Shown one piece after another: positions 46,101 to 59,240 of a stretch of DNA of 64,000 nt (within the stretch, counting starts at the first letter, position 1; the number at the start of each line of letters is the position of its first letter). The notes beneath the pieces are model-generated. The model made no database searches, was not told where the DNA came from, and was given only the letters and a program-made list of their open reading frames with translations. The DNA is taken from assembly GCA_033961575.1 (NCBI GenBank), contig CM066730.1, forward strand, positions 116,153,523 to 116,217,522, written 5' to 3'. Both the position numbers and the translations under genes were made by a program. The DNA comes from Aselliscus stoliczkanus. Its lineage: Eukaryota > Chordata > Mammalia > Chiroptera > Hipposideridae.

Positions 46101-48629
46101 TTAGTGAAAGAGGTTATTCACGGCTAGGAAAAGCACACCCCTCCCCTGGCAGGGTTAAACAGCCACTGCAGTCACAGTTAGTAGGGAGAGTTGGAGACAT
46201 TAATAGCTTACTGTCATTTGTAACGTATTTTAATAACTGACAAATAAAAATTGATCCTTATCTTTAAAAAAGCATGAAAGGCTTTAGGAAATGATTCCCT
46301 CTGTCTTATTACCTCTGCTGTGTCTTACTGTCATGATAAAACCATGTGTCTGATATTTTCTTTTCCCCTGCTAATAGCAAGGCTCTGAATTATTAAAGGA
46401 GAAGAATGTTAAGGCCTCTGTTCTGCTGTTTCTCACCTCTCTGCTTTGAGAGTTGGTTGGCTTTTTGAGTTTCCTCTCTCTGCCTTGGAAAGGTTCATTG
46501 TCTTTTGGGAGTCATGTCCCGGCCCTGCTTTGTGCTTATGAACGCGAAGGGCAGATTTCAGGCTTCTGAACCAAGCAGAGGAATGTTTGAGTGGTGGGGG
46601 GAAAGGGGTTGTTGACTTTACTTTAAAATTTTTTTGAAAATATCTCATATGGTGTAGGTTTTGCAGCTTCCCACCTTGCATCCCCCCCTCCCCCAAGCTC
46701 TTTTCTGACCTCCGGCTTTCAAATAAACGTGTAGAATTATAGTGTGTACAGAGGAAGTTACAAAGTGAACTTCACTGTTCCTATCTCCATGCATCTGTGC
46801 TGGTGTGACAGGGTGAATGGGCCCTTTGGGAATTCTAAGGGGAATCCTCTGGAGCCAAATTCCTCACCAGGGCAAATTTCCATCAGCTGTCTAAATAGTG
46901 TGGCAGTCTGTAGAAGCCACAGGCGGCTTCCTGATAGTCAGCTACTGTGTCCAGGTAATTAAGGATCCGTGTCCATCCATCCTGAGGCTAGCAGGGTGTG
47001 AGTAGAGTCTTGTAGTCCCCGATGAGCGGGTGGGCAGAAATTTTCTCTCCACTTTATTTAGTGCAAAGGAAGGCAGTCTGATGAAGATAGGTAGGGCTGG
47101 ATGATACAACCACGCCTAAAAGCGGGCTGCTGGGTTTTTGAGTAAAGAAAAAACTGGAGACAGAATTGGGCACTCACTGGCGGATATTCATCCCAGCTCA
47201 AGAAATTCCTGGGACTAGGCTAGGACATTGTGCTCTGAGGTTGTTTATTTAGCTGTTCTTTAGAATGTGAAGTTGAATGCAATTCATGTATCTAGTTTCT
47301 TTTCCCCACAACATCTGAAAGAAGGCAGCAACCCTGCAGGCTTTCTGTCCATCAAGCAGTGCCGCCTGTGTGTGCCTGAGCCTCTGCTGGGTGTTGCGTT
47401 GCAGCTGCCTTAACCTCAGCTCTTCCCCATGCAGAAATCTGGATGCTCGCCCCAGCTAGTGGGTCTGAAGTTGTTTTACTTATGCATACTCTGCAGCCAT
47501 CATCACTTTGACCTCCAATTTGTTTGTTTAGCTTAAATGAATAGGAGACAAAACAACTAGGTACAGGCAGTCCTCTATGTACATCTGTATATAATGTGTT
47601 CCTGAAAATATGACCAAATCTGCAAGACTCAGATAATAGATTTACCTTTTGTAAACAGTATGCAAAAGAATTAAAATGCTATAAAAGCCCTAAATATATC
47701 TTGTTTTTAGAAATAGTCTTTAATTACAGGTTGCTAGCATTTTGTTGTGCTCTTTAATTCTTTCCTTTCACCACTGGACACATGAAGTATTGGCTGAAGT
47801 CTAACTATCGTCCAACTGAGGCAAAAGTTTCTCTGCTTCTGTTTTCACTGTTTTCATCTTCATCTTAACTGTATTTAGACTTACCCTTCTTATTAATAGT
47901 ATCAGTATTTATTTTTCCATTTTCAGCTCCACTTTTATAGATGTATATGGAAGAAAAACCATCAAAATATTCAAATAATTAAACAAGTACCCTCATACAA
48001 AGATGGCACCATGCTGCCCAAACAGAACAACTGTAGCCGCCATTAAACAGTTTCACCATGACCAATTTAAGTGCTATGTTTGTTTCTCCTTTCTTTAGTG
48101 TTCTCTCAACTTGCTTAAACCATTCCAGGCAATACTAGACACCAGGGCTGCATTCTGTTGTGGGTCTGTTTTCTTGAAATGATCAACTTTTTGGCATTGA
48201 TCAATGGTCCAGAACCACAGGAATTGGTGGAAGACAGGTTTAGGTCCAGTTGCTTGTTTCCTGTGTATATTATGAACAAATCTGCCTCATACTGGTCTGA
48301 GAGAAGGCAGTCACCCAGACAGATCTCGGGGGTATCCTTCATATTTTGTAGTTGTTGTTTTCTCAAAACAATAGAATCTTTGAACTGTTGTTTTACTGTT
48401 GTTGTTGTTATTGTTGTTGTTAAGGTTCAATGTGCTAGACATGTATATAGCTAGTTGTGACTAACAATTTAATTAAGAGTAATTCCGGAGATGAGGGAGG
48501 AAATGGAAACCATTGGGAGGTCTGAATCATTCTTTGTCTTTTGCTACCACATTTACCAGCTCCTTGTGAGGATAATAAGTTGATACATTATATTGGACTT
48601 CATATACATCTCAACAGCATATACAAATA
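43171..48629. other. Non-coding stretch with MIR fragments
   Basis: MIR minus at about 43805-43925, 44930-45045 and 45625-45850. MIR plus at about 44755-44870. A hAT-like remnant lies near 43680-43785. The 45900-47400 part has little recognisable repeat and may hold regulatory DNA. A (TTG)n tract is at about 48393-48421. Confidence 0.45.
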
Positions 48630-48835
48630 GATCTGAGAAGCAGTGTAGTAGAATCATTAATAGCATAGACTCTGAAGAAAGACAGAGAGTTTGGGTCCCA
48701 ATCCCACCACTTGCTAGCTGTATAATCTTGGGTGAGCTATATAATCTTGCTGAGCTTCAGTGTCCTCATTGGTAAAATGGGAATAATTATGCCCATCTCT
48801 CAAGTTCATTATAAAGATGAAACATATACTTCAGA
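48630..48835 (+). repeat. MIR SINE
   Basis: 'agcagtgtagtagaatcatt' to 'ccacttgctagctgtataat', then 'tcattggtaaaatgggaata', the full MIR core order. Confidence 0.75.
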
Positions 48836-49086
48836 AAATTTTGTGAGATCACCCAGTGTTAGCCAATTAGCATAAGTATGTTTCAATGATTTCCTGGTGT
48901 GGTCTGAAAACCTGCATTTTCCTATTTCATCTCTAACAATTATTGGCCAAATAATAATACTAATCATCATGGAAAGGAAATAGAGGATGGTTGGAGGGTG
49001 TATGGATGCAAGTGTACTTTGAGGTTAGACAAGGTGGGCCTGAGTTTTGGCATCATCACTTTCTCCCTGTTTGTGAGTGGCTTTTC

Positions 49087-49198
49087 TTTCTTTTTTTTTT
49101 TTTTTTGAGGGCAGTGTCACTGGCCCTCACATGTGGGACCTAACCGGGGCCCCTGGCTTCCCAAGCCAGCGCTTAACCACCACGCCACTTGGCCAGCC
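49087..49198 (-). mobile_element. Short tRNA-derived SINE, 15-bp TSD
   Basis: Same family as 3536-3646. Target duplications tgtgagtggcttttc (49072-49086) and tgtgggtggcttttc (49199-49213) differ by one base. Confidence 0.88.
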
Positions 49199-49679
49199 TG
49201 TGGGTGGCTTTTCATAAATCGTTATGTTAGTTGAAGATACAAATAGACAGAGGGCCATTTCCTTAAAAGGGCTGAAAAACCATTAATCTTGTTCCCAGAT
49301 CCTCACATCTTATCACCATTTATCTGGATTTATGATGTTGAAAGATTTTCAGAAATTGAGATATGAGGTGACATAAATTGCCTGTTTACTTGTGACAGCA
49401 ATTTCCAAGCCAGATACCTGGAAATAGGAGAACTTGGAGAAGAGGTTTGAGAGGGTAGAAAATTCTGGTTTCCTCAGAATCTAAGCGGTGATGGGCTGAG
49501 GAAAAACATTTTAAAATCGCAAAGTTTCTTGCATTCCAGACTGTAAACTTTCAGGATTATTTACTCTTGGTATCTTTTCAAAGGTCAGGACGTAATAGCA
49601 ATTTGTCAGATTCTTCCATGAATCGTCTCATATTTAAAAACATAAGTTTCTCATATGATCTCCTGTAGAATTATAGACA

Positions 49680-49865
49680 ATGGTTAGACGGTGGAATAAG
49701 GAGATTTGGATTCAAACCCAACCTCTGCTATTTATAGGCTATATGACTTAGGAAAAGGATCCTTTCACAATACTGAACCTCAGATGATTAATTCATAAAA
49801 TGTGTATATTAATACCTACATCAAAGAGTTGTTTGGAGAACTAAATGAGAAATGTGTTTAAAAAT
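49680..49865 (+). repeat. MIR SINE
   Basis: 'ggagatttggattcaaaccc' and 'ctatttataggctatatgac' match a diverged MIR. Confidence 0.65.
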
Positions 49866-51790
49866 TTTTGCAAGCTCTACCACTAAAGAGTTTTAGCAGT
49901 AGATCATCACAGGATTCTGCTGTATTTTATAAAACATAAACAAACAAATGAACAAACATAAATCTATACATCATCATTTACTAATCTCTGGGACTGTAAT
50001 AATGCAGAATACAAACAAATGGCAGAGAAATACTTTTCTTTTTCAATATAACACTTTCCTATGAAATATTTGAGCAAGGGCCAAGGCCAAGAAATATTTT
50101 GGTTTCCCACAGTGACTTCCCCTCCAGGCAATGGCAAGAACAAAATGACAAAAAATTTCCACTTTAGCACACAGGGCATTTCTTCTGTTTGTTGCTTAAA
50201 AGGTTTTTATATTTTTAAAAGGAAGGTTGGTTTCACCTAAGTTCTAAAGAGTTTCCTTCAACAAAATTTATAATCGTAGAGAAATAAAAAGACTATCACT
50301 TAGAAAAAGTGCAGTTGTATAGGCCATCAAGTTGTGACTTGACTGTGGCAGGAGAATTCACTTTTCTTGGAGTATATTATACCTCGATTCTTGGCTGAGT
50401 AGTGGCAAAATGCTTCGGGACTATCAGTCTTCATTTGGTCATAATGAATGACAGAAAAAAAATCACTAAATGTGCTCTGATTATCCAATCGATACACATT
50501 TTTAAAGAGTTTATTATAAGCAAGAAGTCGCGAGGCTTAATAGTGGAAACAGAAAGAAGGCATTGGGGTAGTTGGACAAGATGTACGAGTTACAGACTGG
50601 ATCTCAAAGAAACTTACATACTAGTGGAGAAACAGAGTATACATAACCTTATAACAAGATACAAATAGTGGTTTCATCTGAGAGTGCAAAATGCACGATA
50701 GTTCAGAGGCATAAGAGATCCTTTTCATTTGGCAGGAAAGAGTTAACAAAAGAAGGGGTGTTGGAGTCAGGCATTGAAGCATAGCTGTCTTTGGACATGT
50801 AAGAAGGAAGGCATATTCCTGGTATAGGAGAAATCAAGGCTAAGGCACAGGAGAGGGTAAATGTAAGGAACATGAAGAGAAGGAAATAAGACTAAAAAGT
50901 TAAACCCTAGGCCAAAGAAAAAGGGAACATAGTATATTAGAAACAGCATTGACTTGGTATACAGTGGGATGATTTTGTATTTCCTTGAAAATGTTCACTT
51001 TTTTTTTTTCTCACTTTAATGTTTTTGAAATCAGAAAGTTCTTACAATTGATATATAGGTAAAATGTAATATTTCTTTACTGCTTAAAATGAGATTATTG
51101 AATCAATGGTATATCCACAATTGCTGGAAATATCTTAATATTTTATAATAAGAATTATGTATTTTATATGCAAACACTTTATAAGCTTTTTTTTGAGAAA
51201 TCAGTAAAACGATATATGTAAAGCACTGTCACATAGTATGCTCAATAAACTCACTATTTTTATAAAAATAGAGTTAAACTAAGTTTCACAGGCAGTGGAG
51301 AAGTATAGAAGGATTTCAAAAAGGAGAGAGATGATGAGCCAAACTGTGACATCAAAATGACCTGCCTATAATTTCAAGAATCAATTTAGGGGTGGAACCC
51401 ATCTGGAAAACTATTATAATTATCTAGGTAAGAGTTAATGAAGGGTTAATCTAGGGGAGAGCCAGTGAGAGTGGATGTAATTCATGCCTTGCCTTAGAAA
51501 TGCTATCAACCAGACTTGCTAACTGACAGGGTACAGCAAAGGGAGATGTAGATACGACTGAAAGGATTGTATTAGCAGATACAGAAGATATGGGATACGA
51601 TATTGTGATTATAAGAAAAGTGTATATTTGTTCATTCAAATCACAGTTCCCAAAACCTTTGGAATTTCCTAAGCATTGAGAATGACAAAGGCATCTCTTA
51701 CGTTAATGAGAAGACTTTCAGACTCACCTAAGGATGGGAAGCTTATTGCCAAGAGAACCATTCACATGATTTGAAGGTTGGAAATTTCAG
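49866..51790. other. Non-coding stretch
   Basis: An old L2-type repeat lies near 50500-50770. Nothing gene-like is seen. Confidence 0.4.
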
Positions 51791-51794
51791 TCCC

Positions 51795-52440
51795 ATTCCT
51801 GACCTGCGGGGAGTGGAGAGGGCCTGGAGGTTGACTCAGTTACCAGTGGTTAATGATTTAGATAATCATGTCAATGTAGTGAAGCCTCCATAAAAACCCA
51901 AGAAGACAGCGTTCAGAGACCTTCCAGGTTGGTGAACACATAGCGATATGGCAGGAGTGGTGCACCAGAAGAGGGCACAGAAGCTCTGCACCCTTTCCCT
52001 CTTCCCCGCCCTATGCATCTCTTCCATCTGGCTGTTCCTGAATTATATCCTTTTATAAGAAATTGGTAATTTAGTAAGTAAAATGTTTCTCTGAGTTCTG
52101 TGACCTGCCCTAACAAATTAATTGAACCCAAGGTGGAGGTCAGGAGAACCTCTGATTTATAGCCAGTTGGTCAGAAGTACAGGTAACAACCTAGACTTAC
52201 AACTGGCAGCTGAAGTCCAAGGAGGGAATCACGAGAACATCCAATCTATAGCTTGTGGGTCAGAAGCACAGGTGATAATCTTGACTTGTGACTGGCGTTT
52301 GAAGTGGGGTGGGGTTGGAAGCAGCCTTGTAGGACCTGTGGAATCTGATGCTATTTCTGAGTAGATAGTGTCATAATTGAGTTAAATGGTAGGACACCCA
52401 GCTGTGTCCTGAGAAATTGATGATCAGGAACTTTTTACAG
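51795..52440 (+). mobile_element. Old LTR-like element
   Basis: 'cctccataaaaacccaagaa', 'atgcatctcttccatctggc' and a later 'agatagtgtcataattgag' resemble a widespread mammalian solo LTR. Segments at about 52133-52216 and 52218-52300 are a diverged tandem pair ('gtcagaagtacaggtaacaa' / 'gtcagaagcacaggtgataa'). Confidence 0.55.
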
Positions 52441-52572
52441 GAGAAGCAACAAATGTGGAAGCAAAACTGATATATTTGATTTGAGACACATTGAATCTAA
52501 CTCCAGATGGAAATGTTAGGAGGAATTTAGAAATTTGTAATTTCATTTTGGGAAAGAGATGGGCCTGAAGAT

Positions 52573-52980
52573 TGTTAGGTCTCTGAATGTTAGAGACCTT
52601 AACTCAACGTTAGGTCTCTGAATGTTAGGTCTCAGAGACCTTGACTTATAGACAGAGACATGTCTACAAGAAAACAACAAAATGTCTGTTGGTCTGCACC
52701 TAACAACAGAACTCAGCTTGTGATAAGAGAAAATGCCCCCAAACAGCTACTGGCATACAGGCAGTCAACACTTTCTGTTCAAACAATACTATCCTGTCAT
52801 CACCACCCCTATATAACCTTCCTCACCCCCTCCCTCAGGACTGCAAGTCTCCTTTAGACATACAGCCCGGGCTGTAGCCATCTTTGCTCAGCCCAATAGA
52901 CTCTCTTTTAATCAAATACACTTTCTTTAACTTTCTTAACTTGCCTGACTGTGCGTGTTTCTTTACCGGCCGACCTATCA
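52573..52980 (+). mobile_element. Solitary endogenous retroviral LTR
   Basis: 408 bp beginning TGTTAGG and ending CTATCA, flanked by the 5-bp repeat aagat at 52568-52572 and 52981-52985. It contains a TATATAA box at 52810-52816, a GC-rich CCCGGGC segment and AT-rich polyadenylation-like sequence near the end. The length, ends and duplication fit an ERV1-type LTR. No internal viral genes are present. Confidence 0.75.
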
Positions 52981-53292
52981 AAGATATAATTCCAGAGTCA
53001 TTTTCATTTAGGTGGTAGTTGAAGCCGTGGATGCAGATAAGATTTTTAAACAAAGGGAATAGAAAGAGAAAAGCAGATAATTAAGAATGCGAACTTTAGA
53101 GAAAAACAACATGTAGACAATTCATTGAAAAGAAAACACAGGAACCAGAGAAAGAATATGAAAGTTTGAAGAAGCAGAAAAACATCATGAATCTGAATCC
53201 AAAGAGAAAATAAAAGCTAGTCAACATTGCTAAGTATAATTGATTCCACAGGCACACATTCATGGATAAATTGGTATGAATACATACCTCTT

Positions 53293-53450
53293 TTTTGTTG
53301 AGATATAATTGACATATAACATTCGTTTCAGGTGTACAACTTAATTCAAGATTTGCATATATAACGTACAGTATGGTGACTATAGTTAATAATGCTGCAT
53401 TGTATATTTGAAAGTTGCTAAAAGAGTAAATCTTAAAAGTTCAAGAGATA
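53293..53450. mobile_element. L1 3'-end fragment with internal inversion
   Basis: The left part (to about 53370) reads antisense L1 3' end ('gagatataattgacatataa', 'caggtgtacaac'). The right part reads sense L1 ('tatggtgactatagttaata', 'gaaagttgctaaaagagtaa'). Confidence 0.7.
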
Positions 53451-55908
53451 TCTCTTTCTTCGCACACCTGACTTGTCCTTGAATATCTCTTGGCCTTCAG
53501 CTGCCATCTTTTTGCTGTTCTTTCCTTTTGCAGCAACTTCTGCGCCCTTTCATTTTGACCTGCATTTCTGTGGTTACTTTAGTAACTGAGTGTTTTATTT
53601 TTCCTCCTGTCTGTTTACTTATGGGAAAATGCAGAGCACAGACTATCTGAGGAGCCCCTTAGGGTAAATCCAACACTGGTGTTTAAGAATGTCCCAGAAA
53701 GAAATGAAACCGAGCCCACCTGGGCAAATCATTGAGGCAGGCGCTGGTGTTTCTCTTTTATGGCAATCCAACACTAATAATAATAATATCATATGGTTTA
53801 CGATGCAAGCTTAGACCTACCCTGATTCACCTTAAAATATCCTGGAAAAGATGCTCTTGCCTCGCACATAGAAACTTCCAGCTTCTCTTGAGCTCTGCCC
53901 ACTCTGTTGATGTTTCTATGTCCATGTTATTTTATACAGTAATTAGTTATTTCTTTGCTTTGCCATGCAGGGTCCTTTAAATGAGTTCACATACACAGAA
54001 ACCAGCTTAAATTGTGAACTATGCAACTTATGTTGAATGCATTATATACTTGCAGACAGTGGTAGTCTCGTATTTGTCATAATCACATTTTCATGTGATA
54101 ATGTATTATACATCAATAGCCTGTTGGCAGTGCACTCAGTTCTAGTGTGGGAAATTTGTAAGCATGGATTAGGTTTGCTTTTGATTTTCCTGCTGATGGG
54201 GATTGTGATGTATATGTTCAGTACAGCACCAAACACCTGACTCTGTTAATGTGTCACTTTAAGTGCAAAAGCAGAACTGGCTTTACCAAAGAGAAAGAGA
54301 ACACACTTATTGTTTTAATGTTTCATTCATTTATAGGTTTCTGTTTTCATTCTTAATAATGGTCTCAAGAACTTCTTAAAAAATGCTCTTGGTAACTAAA
54401 CCAAGTTAAGACTTTTGCATGAGAGCTACTGAAAAATGCCAGGGCCCAAAAGATGATAATTTATTGAATCTGGGTCAAGACTGGAGCATCTTACTTTTCA
54501 GAAGCTTCCCAAATTTTTCTAATGTACACCAAAGTTTGATGATCACTGTTTTTCTGAAATAAGTTCTAGAATTAGTTACAGAAAAATTGCTCATTAGTAG
54601 GGAACTATCTAAAAAATATTTAATCTAAAAATTTTAATAAATACTTTATTTTGTAAAAACAAAAAATATTTAAATTAACTAGATATAATAAAATCTGCAA
54701 TGACTTATATCTTATAGCTATGTGTTAAAATAACTGAGCAAAACCCTTAAAAGATGGACTGGACATTCTGAAAATTTGTAGAAGAATCGAGAACTTTCAC
54801 ATAACTGAAAAAGTGCCAATATCACATCTAAATATTTTTTTGAAGGAATAGAACAGATCCAGGCAACTGCAGACTGTGTGTTTAATTTCCATTGCTGAAA
54901 AAAATACACAGCACTGGGAATATCCTCATAATGTTGATTCGGTGAGTGAGCGACTCTGTTCTTCAACCCTACTCAGGCAGAGCAAAAGGAAATGGGCTGA
55001 AACTAGAGCGTGAGGGATTTAGGTTAGAATGTAAGAGTTTTATGACTGGGAGGAATATTGGAACTACTTCCTAAGAAACATTGTGCAACCTCTTTCTCTA
55101 GAGGTCTTTAAAAATAGGATAGATTTTCATGTCTGGTTTAAATCTGGTGCTGCCCAAAGGTGAAGAAAAACCAAAGTGCTTTATTTTATGCCTCATATAT
55201 ATGTTAAAGACCTTTTAAAGTCTATTTCCTCATTTTAAATATTAGGAACCAAGGATTTGTGTTATAATACAGCATCATTAATTTTTAAAATATTCTTTTA
55301 GCTTGAGGGAATTTTGCTTTACAAAACATATGTATTGCTTTACCTGAAGACTTTCATCTGATTTCCAGGAAAAAAAAAGAACTGTTAAGCACATCCCATC
55401 TCTGTCTCCTTTTTTTTGTCTTTTGCTTTGGTACACTGTGCGTTTGGTCACATGTATACACAACAATGTTCACGTAAGTGGTCACAGAAACCTTTTCTGG
55501 CAGGCTTTGGCAAATTAAGTCTATGCTACATAATGTATAATAATTATACATGGAGAAAAGAGGCAGAGGGCCCAGAAGCTCTTGGCAGCTGTGCTGTCTG
55601 GTTAGAAAAGGAAGCAAGTTACAGAGTTTGGACATTCAGTCCTGAGACATTATTCCTGAGTCAACAGGATTTTAATTATGTATGTGGCCTAGAAGAGACG
55701 TTTTCGCAAGAGGAACATATTGTTGTCGACTGTGTTTGTGATTTTGCTCATGGGTCAGAATTAGAAAGAAGCCGAAAGTAATTTCGGAAGGCACATAACT
55801 GAATTGAAGGAACATAGAAAAAGTGGCAGAAAAATAACCAATATCCCCGGCTTTCTCTTCCCACCCCCTCACTACTTAACACACTCCCTTTTCTTTTATA
55901 GTTGTCTT

Positions 55909-55913
<5 letters not shown>
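53451..55913. other. Non-coding stretch
   Basis: A MER5-like remnant lies at about 54495-54552 ('agcttcccaaatttttctaa'). Otherwise nothing is recognised. Confidence 0.4.
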
Positions 55914-55986
<73 letters not shown>

Positions 55987-55987
55987 T
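55914..55987 (+). repeat. Poly-A plus (ATCT)n microsatellite
   Basis: About 27 A followed by about eleven ATCT units. Likely length-polymorphic. Confidence 0.95.
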
Positions 55988-56544
55988 TCTCCCTACACAG
56001 GACACTATTTATACACACATATGTGTTGAATATTACTTCATTTTCAAACATCTTTTTCTCCTCTCATGATGTTGTGGTCACTTAAAGTTATAGCTTTTGT
56101 TGATAAGTTCATTGTGTCCTTGTGTATATTTTAGCCTAGTTTTGGACTGCACTGAACTCAGTGAGATGCTGCATGAGGAACAGAAAGACTGTTCTGAATT
56201 CCAGTGGATAACTTCTCTTTTATGGATAAATTAATGGTGATCCAGGGACCTGCAGAAGATGAAGAATTTAGCTTTTTAGAAAGTAACCTTTCCCTTCTGT
56301 GACTCAATTCATTGATTTATTCTCTGATCATTCATTTGTTCATTTATTCATTCAATGTTTACTGAGAACCTACAATGTATCATTTAAATCTTAGCAGTAG
56401 ACCTATGGTTATCCTTGTTTGGTTTTAACTTATTTTCTTAATTTACCTTCACAACTTGCCTTTCTTTAACTTACCTTCTCCACACTCATTCATGTGTGCT
56501 GCTATGATAATGACATTTTCTGCTTTTAATAGCTAACAGTCATT

Positions 56545-56765
56545 GAGCACTGACCAAATGTTGTCCTAAGGGCTCTTTATAAATTATCTTATTTAATTTT
56601 TACAGCATACAAACTTATGAGGTGGGTCTTATTGACAATCACATTTACATGGGAAAGAATTGAGTGAAGGGAGGATAGGTATCTTGCACAAGGTCACATA
56701 CCTAATGAGTGAACCTAGGCTGTGGGATACGGAGTCTTTTTTCTTAACCCAATGCTGTACTGCCT
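56545..56765 (-). repeat. MIR SINE
   Basis: 'cttgcacaaggtcacatacc' and 'ccaatgctgtactgcctcc' are the MIR antisense. Confidence 0.65.
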
Positions 56766-57604
56766 CCTCCCAGGATTATGTATTCTATGGTTTTTTGATT
56801 TAATTTTCTTTAGGTGCAAATTCTTAAGGCCACCTGTGTGCCTTATTTAATGATCATTTTTATCTTCTGTTTTTGTCTCTTTAACCTCTTTGAAAAATCC
56901 ATCTATAGTTGTTTTTAAGAAAACAATCAACTACTTGAGTCTGTACTTATTTTGCGTTTCTCAACACGCTTAATGCAGTTTTAATTCTCACTTAAAGCCT
57001 TATAAAGTAACCAAATCAGTGTGGTACATTTGTAAAGATTAATGTAAAATAGATTATCTTAGAATATAAAGTGACTTTTTCCTCTAATGTCCATATGAGA
57101 AAAACAATCCTGTGCTTTGAGCAGCTAAAAATACTAAAAACCCTATGAGGTTCCTTGGTTAAAGGAAGAAAAGTGCGGAATGTACCTAAGTATGTACAGT
57201 ATTGGTTTTCTCCAACTTAGCAAAAGTTACAAAACAGTCTTCGGGAAACTTAGAATGACAACTATGATTTTATAAGCCTGAGACTTGAATCATGTTTCTT
57301 TAATGCCATATTATTCAGTTATATCTTAAAAAAACACTTCCTTTTAAGATGAGCCAGATCTGCCAAACCAACATATCATCTTGGAACAATTAAAGGTTTT
57401 AGGGTTTCCCCCTGTGGAATCTTATTACTAGTTGACAGATTTTGAAGGTTCCCCAAGGGTAACTATTTGGTAGATGTCATGTACCTTTTAATGTAGGGCT
57501 TGCAAAAAGCAAATGATCACTTTGTTAGAACCCGGGGGGCTCATACTTGGCTTTGCTTTGTGCACCCCAGATTTAGCATCTAAAATGGCTGGGGACATTT
57601 AAAA

Positions 57605-57815
57605 ACCAGCTTCTCCCTTTCACATCTTGGCTCTACCACATGCTAGATAGCTGTGTGATCTTGGGCAACAAACTCCTAGTGCCTTGGGTTTTGCTTCTAT
57701 AGGATGGGAATAACAACAGTATCTATCTCATAAAGATGCTGTGAAATAACATAATCTGTTGAAAGCACATGGCAGAATGCCTGAACCCTAATAAACACCC
57801 AATAAATGTTAGATT
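57605..57815 (+). repeat. MIR SINE
   Basis: 'agatagctgtgtgatcttgg', 'aggatgggaataacaacagt' and 'caataaatgttag' are in MIR order. Confidence 0.75.
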
Positions 57816-58284
57816 TTATCTATCCCCACAGTGGTGAAATTGAAGGTGACTTATGTTGAGCTTAGTTCTTTTACATGTATAGAATTATTTGATATTCACA
57901 CTGTACTTCATGATTTCATAGCCCTAGAGTACTCAAGGTTTTTAGTATTTTTAGTTACTTACAGCATAAAATATTGTTTTCCTCTTTATGGACATTGGAG
58001 GTAGAAGTCACTTTATATTATGCTATAATTTATTTTACATTAACCTTTACAGATGTGCTATATCGATTTGGTCATATTATAAGGCTTTTAGAGAGGATCC
58101 AGAGTACAAATGGGTAGTTTTTTACTTCTACTTTGTGCAGCCAGAAGATGAGGTTAGTGAGATATGCAAATGAAGGCCCCAGGGTCTCTAAGAGGCAAGT
58201 GGAGCATAGTGGTAAACGGAGTGGCTCTGGCTTGGGAAAGGCTAGAGGGAAAGGCATGATCAGGGGGAGGGAGTTGGTCTTGTG

Positions 58285-59240
58285 ATTCCCAAACTGTGAT
58301 TTCCCTAACTGTTAAGTGTAGTAATGGACATGACCTACAAATAATGATCTCCTACTCAAACAAATTTGGAAAGTCCTGGGTTAAATGTGGCTTTCTTTGC
58401 AGTAGAACCAATCAATAGCAGCCTTAGTCTGAATTCCAGCCCTACTTCTTTCTAGCTGTGTGATATTCGGCAGATTGGTTAACTTCTTCAGCCTGTTTCC
58501 TCCCCAGTTGTAAAATGGAGATAGTAATAGTACCTCCATTGGTTTATTATGAGTTAAAAGTCAGCACATGACTCACAGTCAACATTATTATAAGTGTAAA
58601 TCTTACTCATGTAGCAGAGGGAGCATAGGAACTGGTGTCATTAACTGCTAGCTGTGGACTTCGGGCCACAAAACTTGACATCTTTGAAGCACTAAAGATT
58701 GTCTATAAAATGGGGGCAAAATACCTAATTCTCTGCTTACTGTGAGCAATGTAATGTATACTAGAGATATCGCAATTGTAAAACATGGTACAATGTGAGA
58801 AGTACATGGTAGATATACAATAAATGGCAGGTATTATTATTCCCAAGTCTGTATTAATATTATTCACTTAAATACCTAAATGCTGGGTTGATGGCATTGT
58901 GAGACATACACAAACTGAATATAAAATCAGTAGTAAGCAAATTGTGTATTTGCATGAGGAGCATCCTTTTCCCCATTATTCTGAAACAGTGAGAATTTGA
59001 AATGGATCTCTGTCAGGGTTCTTCCTCTGGGTCTCCTATAGGGCTGACTATGTCACAGATTCAGGACTAAGGAGTCAGGGATGGGGAAAGGCCCAGATCA
59101 CAGGGGAGGAGTCCATTAATCCCAGACTGTTAACTGTGATAGTAGGTGTTACCTTCAAATAAAGCTTCACTAGTCAAATTTGTAATGTCCTGGATTAAAC
59201 ATGGTGAAGTGACTTTCTTTACTGTAGAACCATTCAGATT
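58285..59240 (+). repeat. Pair of related old repeats plus MIRs
   Basis: Segments at about 58295-58410 and 59118-59230 share 'aagtcctgggttaaa' / 'atgtcctggattaaa' and 'ctttctttgcagtagaacca' / 'ctttctttactgtagaacca'. MIR fragments lie between them at about 58425-58575 and 58620-58830. Confidence 0.5.

Noticed and set aside
55416..55781. Plus-strand 121-codon frame
   Set aside because: No domain, signal or splice context. It is shadowed by other frames on both strands.
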